A stretch of DNA of 64,000 nt, from assembly GCA_021797815.1 (NCBI GenBank), contig JAJZYZ010000009.1, positions 1 through 64,000 on the forward strand. Direction: 5' to 3'. The DNA is from Bacillota bacterium. Lineage in GTDB: Bacteria > Bacillota > Sulfobacillia > Sulfobacillales > JAIMBI01. Made by a program: the position numbers and the translations under genes. The notes under the pieces are model-generated. The model worked only from the letters and a program-made list of their open reading frames with translations, was not told where the DNA came from and did not search any database. Of the stretch, positions 8,808-17,133 are shown piece by piece (position 1 is the stretch's first letter; every line of letters starts with the position of its first letter).

Positions 8808-9612
8808 CGGTGAACTTCTTCTCCTTTACGCCACGTATGGCGGGTGTCGAAGGTCCTGGCCGCGATCCTTCGCCGGCCGGCCGGGTGCGACCTCCCACCA
8901 GGTGATAGAGCGCCTGCACTTCGTCGGGACTGAGCGGTCTCGCCTCTCCCTCGGGCAGGTCTCCCACAGTGAGCGGGCCGTAGCCTGTACGGACAAGGTC
9001 CAGCACCGGGTTCCCGATCGCCTGGAACAGCCGTCGCAACTCCCGCTTGCGGCCTTCGCTGAGCGTGACCACGACCCGGCTCCTATCCCGCGTGCGCTCG
9101 ACGACCCGCGCGCTGTCGGCCCTGAGCCGGCCATCCTCGAATGTCAGGCCCCGCCGGATGCGGGCCAGCCGGTCCGGTCCTGGAAACCCTTCCACCAGCA
9201 GCTCATAGACCTTGGCCACGCCAAAGCTTGGATGCATGAGGCGATGTGCAAGGAACCCGTCATCGGTGAGCAGCAAGAGGCCCCGCGAGGGAGTGTCAAG
9301 GCGTCCCACCGGAAACAGACGCCCCTGGGTGGCCGGCACCAAATCCGTGACCAGGCGCGCGGCATGGCGATCCCGCACGCTGGAGGTATAGCCGGCCGGT
9401 TTGTTGATCATCCAGTAGTGGCGCTCCGGCGCCGCCTTCGGAACCAGACGTCCGCCTACCGTAATCCGGTCTCGCTCGGGGTCAGCCTGATCCCCGATAG
9501 TGGCGACGGCTCCGTTGACCGACACCCGCCCATCCCGAATCCACTCTTCGGCCTGCCGACGCGAGCCGAGGCCCGCCTCGGCCAGAATGCGCTGCAGCCG
9601 GACCTGACTCAT
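8692..9612 (-). CDS. rluB: 23S rRNA pseudouridine synthase, RluB/RsuA family
   Basis: The product has an N-terminal S4 RNA-binding domain (residues 1-60, RLQRILAEAGLGSRRQAEE) and a pseudouridine synthase domain. The catalytic aspartate lies in GRLDTPSRGLLLLTDDG near residue 125, and KRELRRLF marks the C-terminal core. It isomerises a uridine in large-subunit rRNA. At 306 residues it is longer than usual because about 60 low-complexity, Arg/Gly-rich C-terminal residues run on through the start of pncB. The ATG lies two bases after the ridA stop. In Clostridia this gene closes the scpAB-DUF2953-ytfJ-dacB-spmAB cluster. Confidence 0.92.
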   Translation of the reverse strand: MSQVRLQRILAEAGLGSRRQAEEWIRDGRVSVNGAVATIGDQADPERDRITVGGRLVPKAAPERHYWMINKPAGYTSSVRDRHAARLVTDLVPATQGRLFPVGRLDTPSRGLLLLTDDGFLAHRLMHPSFGVAKVYELLVEGFPGPDRLARIRRGLTFEDGRLRADSARVVERTRDRSRVVVTLSEGRKRELRRLFQAIGNPVLDLVRTGYGPLTVGDLPEGEARPLSPDEVQALYHLVGGRTRPAGEGSRPGPSTPAIRGVKEKKFTGDSRRTGAPDARQHRELGASRSRNPVRKRGGDSPRPHR

Positions 9613-9614
9613 CG

Positions 9615-10079
9615 TCAGCCCCGGATCCGGAAGACGACTTCCACCTCGACCGGGGCATTGAGCGGCAGTGCGCTGACGCCCACCGCCGACCGGGCGTGGC
9701 GACCCTCGTCACCAAAAATCTCCTGGAGAATTTCCGAGGCGCCGTTCACAACCTTCGGCTGATCATAGAAGTCGGGCGAAGACTGCACGAATCCCACAAC
9801 TTTGACGACCGCCTCCAGGGCGTCCACGCCCCCGGCCGCGGCTGCCGCGACTGCGACAGCGTTCAGCGCCGACTGCCGCGCGGCCCGGTAGCCTTCTTCC
9901 AAGCTTACCTCGGCACCCAGTTTCCCCGGCGTTGGAATAGCCCCCCCAGAGAAGGGAAGCTGACCCGACGTCCATACCATCCGACCCTCCCGGCGGGCGG
10001 GGACATAAGCCGCCACCGCTCCTGGGGGAGGCGGCAGTTCGATCCCCATTTCCCGCAATCGCTCACTCGGTGCCGGCAT
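9615..10079 (-). CDS. ridA: RidA/YjgF-family enamine/imine deaminase
   Basis: This 154-residue protein belongs to the RidA superfamily, which hydrolyses reactive 2-aminoacrylate and related imines. The core includes TSGQLPFSGG near residue 37, an alanine-rich helix, and the C-terminal ARSAVGVSALPLNAPVEVEV block where the family carries its active-site arginine. The length fits the RidA-like subgroup of about 150 residues (YjgF/YabJ proteins are nearer 125), so the substrate may differ. The ATG at 10079 is preceded by GGAGGTGG. It couples to rluB downstream. Confidence 0.88.
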   Translation of the reverse strand: MPAPSERLREMGIELPPPPGAVAAYVPARREGRMVWTSGQLPFSGGAIPTPGKLGAEVSLEEGYRAARQSALNAVAVAAAAAGGVDALEAVVKVVGFVQSSPDFYDQPKVVNGASEILQEIFGDEGRHARSAVGVSALPLNAPVEVEVVFRIRG

Positions 10080-11111
10080 CTCGCCACCTCCGCACATCTG
10101 CGAAACCCGAATCGAGCCTATCATGGCCGTTTTCGGAGGGTCAACCACGAAGTCCTGTCCCTCCGGCGGCAAGCGGGGGCAGGCACGCGATGTTCGGGCG
10201 ATCCGGTCTGTGGCGGCACCGGGGGGCTGGCCATTCCGGTGCTCCTCGGTGTCGACGTCCTATCCGGACAGAGACAAGGTGTGATTGTCTCCGAGACATT
10301 CCTCGTGCGAGGGGAAGCCGGCTTTCGCGGGCCATCCCCACGCTCCGGCATCATGCAGGGGCTGTCTGCCCGCTCAGAACCATCGAGGGACCGACGGCAT
10401 CCGTGCGCGGTGGTGGGCCGGATCGCGTCCGCTCCCCGGTCGAACGGCGACCCTGCCGTCAATGCCGCCGCGTCCCGCATCTTCGGTCTTGGAGCCGAAC
10501 CTGCAGGCGCCCTTCGGGTCGGCCCCACCGTCGATGAGACCGGTGCGGCTGCAAGCCACCCCCGGCATGCGCATCAGGCGGTCAATCACGCGGGTCGCGC
10601 CCATGGCCGTGGGGCCGCCAACGGGTTCGGTCTGACCATGACGGGGGCCATGCCGATTCCGGCTCCGGGGGAGCGGGGTCGCAGGGACCAGCCCGGGACT
10701 GAAGAGCGCGCTCTGCGTCGTCGGACGCGTACCGATGGCGTCCGGCGCAGAAAATCCGGCTTAGCGCCCGACCGACGGGCATGGTGCTCGTACCGATGAC
10801 GAGAATGTTGGTCAGCACGGCCTACCGACGGGGCCGAACACCGGCTCATCCCCGTACGAGCTCGGGACCCTCCCCGGAAAAACGCGGCCAACAGCCGCGC
10901 GCGGGTGGCCGGACATCCCGCCTTCTCAGCTAAATGGGCCACGTCAAGGTCACGCGTCCGCCGGCGATCACGCGAAACGCTGCCACCACCGCTCTGTTGG
11001 CGGCGTTGATGACCGCGTCCGTGACGGCCACGATGCTGTGACGAGGCCACTCACGATGAACGGCCCCCGACGCGACCCATCCCGGTCAGGTGCACGCCGG
11101 CCGGCGGCCCC
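10080..11111 (-). pseudogene. Decayed DNA at the spmAB/dacB/gerW position
   Basis: No intact gene is visible in this 1.03 kb stretch. Conserved order in Clostridia puts DUF2953, ytfJ/gerW, dacB, spmA and spmB between scpB and rluB. Reading across frames on the minus strand I see a run near 10630-10672 (GAGIGMAPVMV) that resembles the GAGVSxxPVxFLVV core of the GerW/YtfJ sporulation protein. Just upstream is a TMPVGRA fragment like its IPVSRV strand, and just downstream RVIDRLMRM. A fragment VAVRPGSG near 10429-10452 recalls the RPLSGSG motif of SpmB. These are interrupted by stops and frameshifts. They are eye-level resemblances in GC-rich DNA, so the pseudogene call is tentative. Confidence 0.35.
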
Positions 11112-11708
11112 TCAGGACTTGGTCCCGCCTAAAAGTTCGGTCAGCTCCTCCACGGGGCGCACGCCTACGAGTGTCACGGTCGTGTCAAGGCGCGCAATCA
11201 TGGTCAACGGCACCTCGGGGGTGGCCGGCACGGTCGGCCCCTGCATCTGGGTGACGTCCAAGACCGTAAGCGGGCCCCGCTGGCCGGCGTCGGCGAGAGC
11301 CCGGACCAGGTGGCGCAGCTGCACCGGCGAATGGGGGCATGTCGGTGCGGTATAAAGTGTCGCCACGGTACCGCGGCCGCTCATGCGCCGGACCGGACCG
11401 GGCTCCGCCAGGAGATAGGCGGCCTGGATGAGACTCACAAACTCATAGCCGCGCGGCCATCCCTGCATCACCATGAGAGGGCTCGGGGACTGGGGGGAAG
11501 CAATGCGAATCTCGGGCACGGATCCGTCTTCCAACGTATCCTCGACGAGGAACTGAACCGCCGGGGTGAGAGCCGCCCAATCTCGCAGCGTCTTCAGTTC
11601 CGGTGCCTCCATGGCGCCCGGGTCGAGCGACACACCGACCCGGACAGGACCCGGATACAAGGAGGCCATGAGTCGGAGGGTGCGGCGTTGACGCCCGCTA
11701 AACGGCAT
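11112..11708 (-). CDS. Two-domain glutaredoxin-like (PDO-type) protein lacking CxxC motifs
   Basis: This 198-residue protein follows the plan of protein disulfide oxidoreductases (tandem thioredoxin folds). There is an N-terminal RTLRLMASL helix, a first beta-alpha unit, the GYEFVSLIQ segment that closes the first fold, then TLYTAPTCPHSP opening the second, and a cis-proline-like VPLTMI late in the chain. In the family the first fold has CxxC and the second CPYC. Here the first has no cysteine (VSLDPGAMEA) and the second keeps only one (CPHS). It may be a monothiol or non-redox derivative. The ATG at 11708 overlaps the rhodanese stop by 11 bases. Confidence 0.72.
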   Translation of the reverse strand: MPFSGRQRRTLRLMASLYPGPVRVGVSLDPGAMEAPELKTLRDWAALTPAVQFLVEDTLEDGSVPEIRIASPQSPSPLMVMQGWPRGYEFVSLIQAAYLLAEPGPVRRMSGRGTVATLYTAPTCPHSPVQLRHLVRALADAGQRGPLTVLDVTQMQGPTVPATPEVPLTMIARLDTTVTLVGVRPVEELTELLGGTKS

Positions 11709-12093
11709 GGGTTCCGTTGCCCGCTGTCCTAAGCCGGAAACGGGCCCAGGCCACCATGCCCCCCGAAAGACAGTACACGTGCTCAAACCCACGGCGCCGG
11801 AGTTGGTGATAGATGTGAATTTCGCGATATGCGCTCCGGCACACTAGCACGATGCGCTGGTCTGGCGTCCAGACGCGGCTCATCTGCGGGATACGCGCCC
11901 GCGGCACCGAGATGGCCGTTCCGATATGCGCCGCGCGAAATTCTTCGGATGGTCGTATATCGGCCAGCACCATGACTTCCTGGGCCGTGAGCCAGGACTC
12001 GAGACGTTCCGGGCTGACCCACGCCACCCGGATCCAGGGACGCACCTGCCAGATGACCACACCGGCCAGCAGGAGCGCCAAAATCCAGTCCAG
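11698..12093 (-). CDS. Membrane-anchored single-domain rhodanese
   Basis: A hydrophobic N-terminal segment (LALLLAGVVIW) should anchor this protein of about 131 residues in the membrane. A rhodanese domain follows, with ADIRPSEEFRAAHIGTA as substrate-loop lead-in and the active-site loop CRSAYR (CxxxxR). The cysteine is present, so it is probably an active sulfurtransferase of the YibN/YqhL type. The likely start is a CTG at 12093, six bases after GGAGGG; a TTG at 12081 is 18 bases away and less likely. Longer frames upstream lack family similarity. It is coupled to the glutaredoxin-like gene, suggesting a shared thiol or persulfide role. Confidence 0.82.
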   Translation of the reverse strand: MDWILALLLAGVVIWQVRPWIRVAWVSPERLESWLTAQEVMVLADIRPSEEFRAAHIGTAISVPRARIPQMSRVWTPDQRIVLVCRSAYREIHIYHQLRRRGFEHVYCLSGGMVAWARFRLRTAGNGTHAV

Positions 12094-12917
12094 TCGTCTC
12101 CCTCCTACAATCAGTGTAACGAAACTGAGCCTGCGGCGGGGCCGTCTCCCCGTTCGAAGTCGCTGCCCTCCCTCGGCAACTCCGGCGCCGGCGGGCGCGG
12201 GAGACATCGCGCGGGTGCCCCTGTTCGTGCTCCACGACCAAGACCAGACGGCACCCGCGTGACAGCGGCGGCACCCTTTACCCGACGCCGCCAGAATCAC
12301 GCGTTCCTGTCGCCTCTCGAAAGGTGTCCAGGCTGCCTGGCGGAGGTGCAGGACGTGTTCGTTGGTCGTATCGCGCGTCATTCACTCGAAGAGGTGAGCG
12401 AAGCCCTCCCGGCCCATCCGGTGGAGCCGGCCACGTCGCTTCGCCATGCACATGGGAGTCCGGGCACATCTTATCTGCCGACCCGCGGGCGCTATTTTAG
12501 ACTCCATCGCGGACCCTGGCCTTCGATCGGGACGCCAGAGCGGACCCGTCCCGCTCCCGGCCGTTTCGGCCCGGCGGGTCCTGCTATACGCGAGGCTGCG
12601 TGAAACTCTGCGAAACCTGGACAACGGGTTCGGCCGACCCCGCAATGGCGGCACCGCGTGAACCCACGCCTCACGGGCGGGGGTCCGCTCCATCTTCCCT
12701 GCCGGGCGAAGCCATCGAGACATCCTGACCCGGTCCGCGGGCGGCGGCAAGGTCCGGCAGCCGCGAACGCCTTCAACCAGGTATGGCGTCCAAAACCGCG
12801 CCAAAATTTTCCCGGATGCCCGCTCGCGGGTCTAGCGGAGCCCCGATGGTGATGCCGGCTCACGGTCTGAGACGACTCTCCGGCACGCGCGCGGCAGCCC
12901 TTCTTCGAACCCGTGGG
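12094..12917. other. Gene-free stretch between scpB and rhodanese gene
   Basis: About 820 bases contain no credible gene on either strand; the open frames are Arg/Pro-rich and lack ribosome binding sites. In Clostridia the gene after scpB here is DUF2953 (ytfI). On the minus strand near 12510-12600 the text SRTRRAETAGSGTGPLW vaguely recalls the WRTRxGTGDAAxTG-xxxG-xLW core of DUF2953, but I would not call it. A GGAGGG serving the rhodanese gene lies at 12100-12105. Confidence 0.45.
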
Positions 12918-13478
12918 TTATGTAGCCGGTTCACCCTCCGAGGAGCTGCCACCCGGACGGGGGGGCAGGTCCGCGAGGTCATGAAGACCGAAAACCTCCA
13001 AAAACTGCCGGCTGGTACCGTAAAGGATTGGTCGTCCCGGCGCTTCCTTGCGGCCGACCTCCTCGATAAGGCCGCGACGGACCAGGGCTTCCAGCGCATA
13101 GTCAGACTGGACCTGCCGCGCCTGCTCCACTTCGAGGCGCGTGACAGGCTGCTGATAGGCCACCACGGCGAGAGACTCCCACAAGGCCAGCGAGAAGGAC
13201 TCCGGTCCCCGCTCGCCCTGGATTTCGCGGACAAAACCCGTGTTCTCTGCGTCCAGCACCAGGCGCGCTCCGCCGGCCGCCAGCCGGATCCGCCATGGCA
13301 GCCCCTGGAGTCGTATGCCCACAGCGTGAAGGAGCTGGCCGAGCCTTTCTCGGTCCACGCCCAGCCATGTCTCCAGGCGCTCGAAGGGCACGGGCTCGCC
13401 CGCGGTGAACAGGATTGCAAGGAGGCGCTGGCCTGCCGTGACGGCATCGGCGGAGGATGTGTCTTCACGCTCGCTCAC
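12918..13478 (-). CDS. scpB: Segregation and condensation protein ScpB
   Basis: The 186-residue product is the winged-helix ScpB subunit of the SMC-ScpAB condensin that organises the chromosome. Supporting text is the first winged helix (LLAILFTAGEPVPFERL, residues 19-35), SLALWESLAVVAYQQPVTRLEVEQAR in the middle and the second wing ALEALVRRGLIEEVGRKEAPGRPILYGTS, the family's most conserved stretch. Its ATG overlaps the end of scpA by 14 bases. Downstream genes of this cluster are replaced by a gene-free region. Confidence 0.94.
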   Translation of the reverse strand: MSEREDTSSADAVTAGQRLLAILFTAGEPVPFERLETWLGVDRERLGQLLHAVGIRLQGLPWRIRLAAGGARLVLDAENTGFVREIQGERGPESFSLALWESLAVVAYQQPVTRLEVEQARQVQSDYALEALVRRGLIEEVGRKEAPGRPILYGTSRQFLEVFGLHDLADLPPRPGGSSSEGEPAT

Positions 13479-14166
13479 GCCTTCCCCTCCCTTCGCGCAC
13501 CTGGCGCCTGACTGTAAGCGGTCCGAAGGGAACGCTCTGGGTTAGCTCCACCCGCTCCCGCGCCCACAGGGCCAGCAGGATGCTGAAAGCTTCGACCTGG
13601 CCCGACGTCCCTTGCCCCGCCACCAGATCATCCCAGGTTGTGGGCTTCGGACGCGGTCCGATTCTCCGGATGAGCGCGAGACCCCGGCGCCATAGAGCCC
13701 GCGTGGGCACCACCAGTGCCGGCGGCGCCGCCTCTCGTCGCGGTCGTCCGGGGGGCCATGCCATCGCCAGCCGATACGGGGTCGCGTCACGCGGCATCCG
13801 CGGCGCCGGATCTGGCCACCGCGGGGGACCTCCCTCGCCCAGTGGGATCTCTCGGGCAAGGTCCCGCAGGAGGAGGGCCGCCGGCCGCACCCACGGGGCG
13901 GCTTCCAGTTCCGGGGGCGGTTCCGGCTCCGGTTCCGGCATGGCCCCCGGCAGCACGGACTGTCCCTTGCGACGGAGAACCCATGCCGCCTGGGGCAGGT
14001 CCTCCGCCACATCGTCTACGCTCTCGACTTCCCGCCAGCGCGCCCGGCACTGCGTCACCATCAGATATGCATCAATGCTCAAGGGATCAAGCCGTCGCGC
14101 ACGGATGCGCGCGACCAGATCCTCGAGACTGCCCTCGTAATGCGACAGGGTCAGTGTGAGCCCCAT
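13465..14166 (-). CDS. scpA: Segregation and condensation protein ScpA (divergent)
   Basis: Position directly before scpB and the N-terminal text LTLSHYEGSLEDLVARIRARRLDPLSI (matching the kleisin start F-x-GPLDLLLxLI) identify ScpA, which bridges SMC heads. At 233 residues it is a little short. The usual DIPIAEI segment is altered, and a proline/glutamate-rich linker (about residues 75-95) replaces part of the middle. The C-terminal winged helix is recognisable as VEAFSILLALWARERVELTQSVPFGPL. The start ATG at 14166 lies 16 bases after the protease stop; upstream in-frame codons fall inside that gene. Confidence 0.85.
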   Translation of the reverse strand: MGLTLTLSHYEGSLEDLVARIRARRLDPLSIDAYLMVTQCRARWREVESVDDVAEDLPQAAWVLRRKGQSVLPGAMPEPEPEPPPELEAAPWVRPAALLLRDLAREIPLGEGGPPRWPDPAPRMPRDATPYRLAMAWPPGRPRREAAPPALVVPTRALWRRGLALIRRIGPRPKPTTWDDLVAGQGTSGQVEAFSILLALWARERVELTQSVPFGPLTVRRQVREGRGRRERA

Positions 14167-14182
14167 GCACCCTCCACCGCTC

Positions 14183-14833
14183 TCACGGCGCCCCCCACAG
14201 CGCACCGGCGCCGCGCAGGAGCGTGGCCAGCACCCACTGCCGGGCGGGGTCGAGGACATCGGTCAGAAACGGGGTAAACAAGAGCACGATCAGAATGAGC
14301 AGGCCGAAGCGCTCCAGGGAGTAATAACGCCGGAGCCAGGACGGGGGAAGGATCCCGGCGACCACCCGGGACCCGTCCAGCGGAGGGACGGGAATGAGGT
14401 TGAACACGCCGAAGGCGACATTCAAGACGGTGGCGTACTCCAGGATCCGAAAGACGTAATAGCCGATTCCGGGGGAGGTCGGAACCCCGGCGTGCACCTG
14501 CCAGTACGTGACGGCGACGGCGCCCATGAACGCCATGACGAAATTGGCCGCGGGACCCGCGAGCGCCACTAGCATCATGTCCCGCTGAGGCCGCCGGAAA
14601 TAACGGGGATCGATGGGGACCGGCTTGGCCCACCCGAATCCGATCAAGAGCAGGGCGGCCAGTCCGAACCAGTCGATGTGGGCCCACGGCTCCGGTGAAA
14701 GACGCCCGGCTCGGTAGGCCGTCGGATCGCCCAGTCGGAAGGCGACCAGGCCGTGGGCATACTCGTGAAAGGTCATCGCCACCAGCACTCCCGGCAAAGC
14801 CAGGAGAAGCTGTCTCCAGTCTAGGAAGGCCAT
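14183..14833 (-). CDS. Site-2-protease family (M50) membrane metalloprotease, YwhC type
   Basis: This 216-residue integral membrane protein has the zinc-binding HEYAH motif near residue 23 in the first helix and the second metal site NLIPVPPLDGS near residue 165. About five hydrophobic segments are evident. It matches the compact Rv2869/YwhC-like M50 group found beside scpA in many Firmicutes. Its substrates are unknown. The ATG overlaps the lysA 3' end by 13 bases. Confidence 0.9.
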   Translation of the reverse strand: MAFLDWRQLLLALPGVLVAMTFHEYAHGLVAFRLGDPTAYRAGRLSPEPWAHIDWFGLAALLLIGFGWAKPVPIDPRYFRRPQRDMMLVALAGPAANFVMAFMGAVAVTYWQVHAGVPTSPGIGYYVFRILEYATVLNVAFGVFNLIPVPPLDGSRVVAGILPPSWLRRYYSLERFGLLILIVLLFTPFLTDVLDPARQWVLATLLRGAGALWGAP

Positions 14834-16110
14834 GACACGGTTTTATCCCGGGCATGAACCTCATCCCAGCGGGGCCCCTCCACCCAGACCGACGACGTGC
14901 CGTTTTCGACGGCAACCACGGCCGGTACCGGCACCCGATTGTACTGCGATGCCATCGCATACCCATAGGCCCCGGTGTCCAGCACTACCAGCAGGTCATC
15001 AGGCTCCAGCGCCGGCACCGCCACGTCCTCCACCAGCAGGTCACCGCTCTCACAGTAGCGGCCGGCGATGGTGACGATCCCCGGCTCACCGGCCGGAGAT
15101 CGGACGGGCTCCGCCCGATATCGGGCCTCGTACAGGGCCGGACGGATATTGTCGCCCATCCCTCCGTCCACAACCACGTACACGGTCCCGTCACCGGCGC
15201 GCTTGACGACCCCCACCCGGTAAAGAGTCAGGCCCGCCTCCGCCACGACCGAACGGCCGGGCTCCACGGCCCAGACAGGCACCTGCTCGCCGTCCGGGGT
15301 ACCACCTCTTACCAGCGCCGTGAAAGCTTCGGTCAATTCCCGGGGTGTCGGTCCCGTCTGCCCCGCGACCGGGATGCCAAGACCTCCGCCCAGATCGAGG
15401 TAGCGCGGCCAGAAACGATAGCGCTGGTGCATGGCGCGCGCAAACGCCAGCATGTGCTCTGCCGCTTCCACATATGGCTTCGACTCCAGGATCTGGGATC
15501 CGATATGGGCGTGGTAACCGGTAAGACGCACATGGGGCAGCTCGAGAGCCCGGCCGACAGCGGCCTCGGCCGCGCCCCCCTCGAGCGGCCAGCCAAACTT
15601 GCTCTTCACATGACCGGTCGTGATGTACCGGTGGGTGTGGGGGTCCACTCCCGGGGTCAGGCGCAACCAGACTTCCACGGTGCGGCCCGCGTCGGCGGCG
15701 AGGCGATCCCAGCGTGTGAGTTCCTCGTCGCTGTCGGCCACTACCCGCCCCACCCCCGAGGCCAGGGCCAGCCGCATCTCGGACGTGGTTTTGAGGTTGC
15801 CGTGAAACGTAATCCGGGCTGGATCCATGCCGGCCGACAGGGCGGTCAGGAGCTCCCCGCCCGATACCACGTCGAGCCCGACACCCGCCTTCTGAAGGAT
15901 AGGGATGAGAGCGCGGCACAAAAAAGCCTTGCCGGCAAAGTACACCTCGTTCGGTGGCTCTACCGCGTCTGTCCATGCCTGCAGCCGGGCGGTTACCGTC
16001 GCCACGTCCATCAGGTAGAGAGGGGTCCCGTAACGGGCTGCCAGGTCGGGGAGCGAAACGCCCCCGAGGCTCAGCACGCCGTCTTTATCGCGCGTCAGGG
16101 TGTCGGCCAT
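14821..16110 (-). CDS. lysA: Diaminopimelate decarboxylase
   Basis: This 429-residue PLP enzyme converts meso-diaminopimelate to lysine, the last step of the pathway. Evidence includes YFAGKAFLC near residue 58 with the PLP lysine, FHGNLKT near residue 103, HAHIGSQ near residue 200, the phosphate-binding GGGLGIP near residue 242, and CESGDLL and AYGYAMASQYN at the C-terminus. The ATG at 16110 has GGAG ten bases upstream. A strong terminator hairpin with six Ts ends only 14 bases before the start codon, so expression may be controlled by premature termination. Confidence 0.95.
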   Translation of the reverse strand: MADTLTRDKDGVLSLGGVSLPDLAARYGTPLYLMDVATVTARLQAWTDAVEPPNEVYFAGKAFLCRALIPILQKAGVGLDVVSGGELLTALSAGMDPARITFHGNLKTTSEMRLALASGVGRVVADSDEELTRWDRLAADAGRTVEVWLRLTPGVDPHTHRYITTGHVKSKFGWPLEGGAAEAAVGRALELPHVRLTGYHAHIGSQILESKPYVEAAEHMLAFARAMHQRYRFWPRYLDLGGGLGIPVAGQTGPTPRELTEAFTALVRGGTPDGEQVPVWAVEPGRSVVAEAGLTLYRVGVVKRAGDGTVYVVVDGGMGDNIRPALYEARYRAEPVRSPAGEPGIVTIAGRYCESGDLLVEDVAVPALEPDDLLVVLDTGAYGYAMASQYNRVPVPAVVAVENGTSSVWVEGPRWDEVHARDKTVSWPS

Positions 16111-16124
16111 GGGCTCACCACTCC

Positions 16125-16152
16125 AAAAAAGCGCTCCGGCCGCCGCCGGAGC
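16125..16152 (-). terminator. Hairpin with T-run directly upstream of lysA
   Basis: On the minus strand, stem GCTCCGGC / GCCGGAGC with a GGCG loop (16133-16152) is followed by GC and TTTTTT (16125-16130). The lysA ribosome binding site GGAG comes immediately after. This is a good intrinsic terminator, but its place inside the lysA leader suggests attenuation of lysA rather than a simple operon end. No lysine riboswitch or T-box consensus was recognised upstream. Confidence 0.75.
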
Positions 16153-17133
16153 TTATATGATCACGGTCCGAGGCTAGCATGTGTGGTTTCGCCGGTCAAC
16201 CGGAATGTCCCTGCCTTCGGTCCGGGCACCCCCCACCCCTCTGCTTCCATCTCGCCCCTCGACACCCGCCGCCAAGAGCCCCGTCCTGTCAACGACCGCG
16301 TCGACCCACACCGGGACCGCGCACCGGCGAGTCGAGTCTTCCCCCAGAGTCCCAGAGGCGGGCGGCAGCGGCATGCGACACGGCGACGGACAGGCCGACC
16401 CCCGGCAAACCGTCCCGGATGTCGTTCAGCGGCTCCCAGAATCCCCGTCCGCACGGGCCGGTGTACCGGAGTGCGTCAACAGCGCCCGTCAGACCAGACC
16501 CCGGGCCTCCGCCCGTGTCATTGACCACCCTCGGATGGAATAGGAAAACCGTCTTGGACTTGCGCTTCTGGCTGTCCAAAAATCCGGGGTGGTTGAAGCA
16601 GCCCGCCGGGATTCCTCGTTGTGTCGGCACCGGGTGCCTCACGGATGCTTAAATATCCGGATCCGCCGACCGCCCCGGTCCTGGTCGCAGAGGGCAATGC
16701 GGGCGCGGGCTCCACTTTCTCCAGGGGCGCGGTGATCGCGTGGTCTCCTGAGCACGGGAAGCTCGCACGCGCCCGCTCCGCTGCCCCGCCGCAGCAAGCG
16801 GATTCCCGTAAATGGCCCCACCCATGGGCGCGCAGTCGAAGGCCCGGACACAAGTTCCCGCCCGAGACGGTGAAGGGAGTGGACGTCGGTGGCCCCGCCA
16901 AAGTTCCCGTAACATTCCCGTCCTGCCCCGCGTTGCAACGAGCAAGACACGTCGCGCACCAAAATACCGGTGGGGTACTGCGCACTTGTCGCAACGGCTC
17001 GGTTTCAGTTTCTCCGTCGGACGCCGACGCGCGTTGCCGATGGGCTATCCGAACGTGGCGGCCGGATCCGCCGCCGGAAACCTTAACCCGGCGTCGGAAC
17101 AGTATTGGCTGAGACACCGGCAAGGAGGCAGGG
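16153..17133. other. Gene-free stretch upstream of lysA
   Basis: Nearly 1 kb holds no convincing gene. In Bacillus the region upstream of lysA carries spoVAA-AF and, beyond it, spoIIAA-spoIIAB-sigF and dacF. Several minus-strand frames are open over 200-690 bases, but they switch, are Arg/Gly/Pro-rich and lack start sites. I could not match any of them to SigF, SpoIIAB or SpoVA motifs. AAGGAGG at 17121-17127 serves the plus-strand gene at 17134. Confidence 0.5.

Noticed and set aside
10212-10400. SpmB-like text on the plus strand (LAIPVLLG, VSETF, then LSRAIPTL in another frame)
   Set aside because: It aligns with the SpmB N-terminus, but lies on the strand opposite to all neighbours and conflicts with SpmB- and GerW-like hints on the minus strand. 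By eye I cannot separate it from chance.
14854-16524. Open frame of 556 codons on the plus strand opposite lysA
   Set aside because: It is antisense to a solid lysA/M50 pair and is Arg/Pro/His-rich with no family motif; such frames are common opposite GC-rich genes.
16153-16600. Lysine riboswitch or T-box leader upstream of lysA
   Set aside because: I looked for the AGAGG...GAAAGGGG L-box core and the GGTGGNACCGCG T-box motif on the minus strand and found neither.
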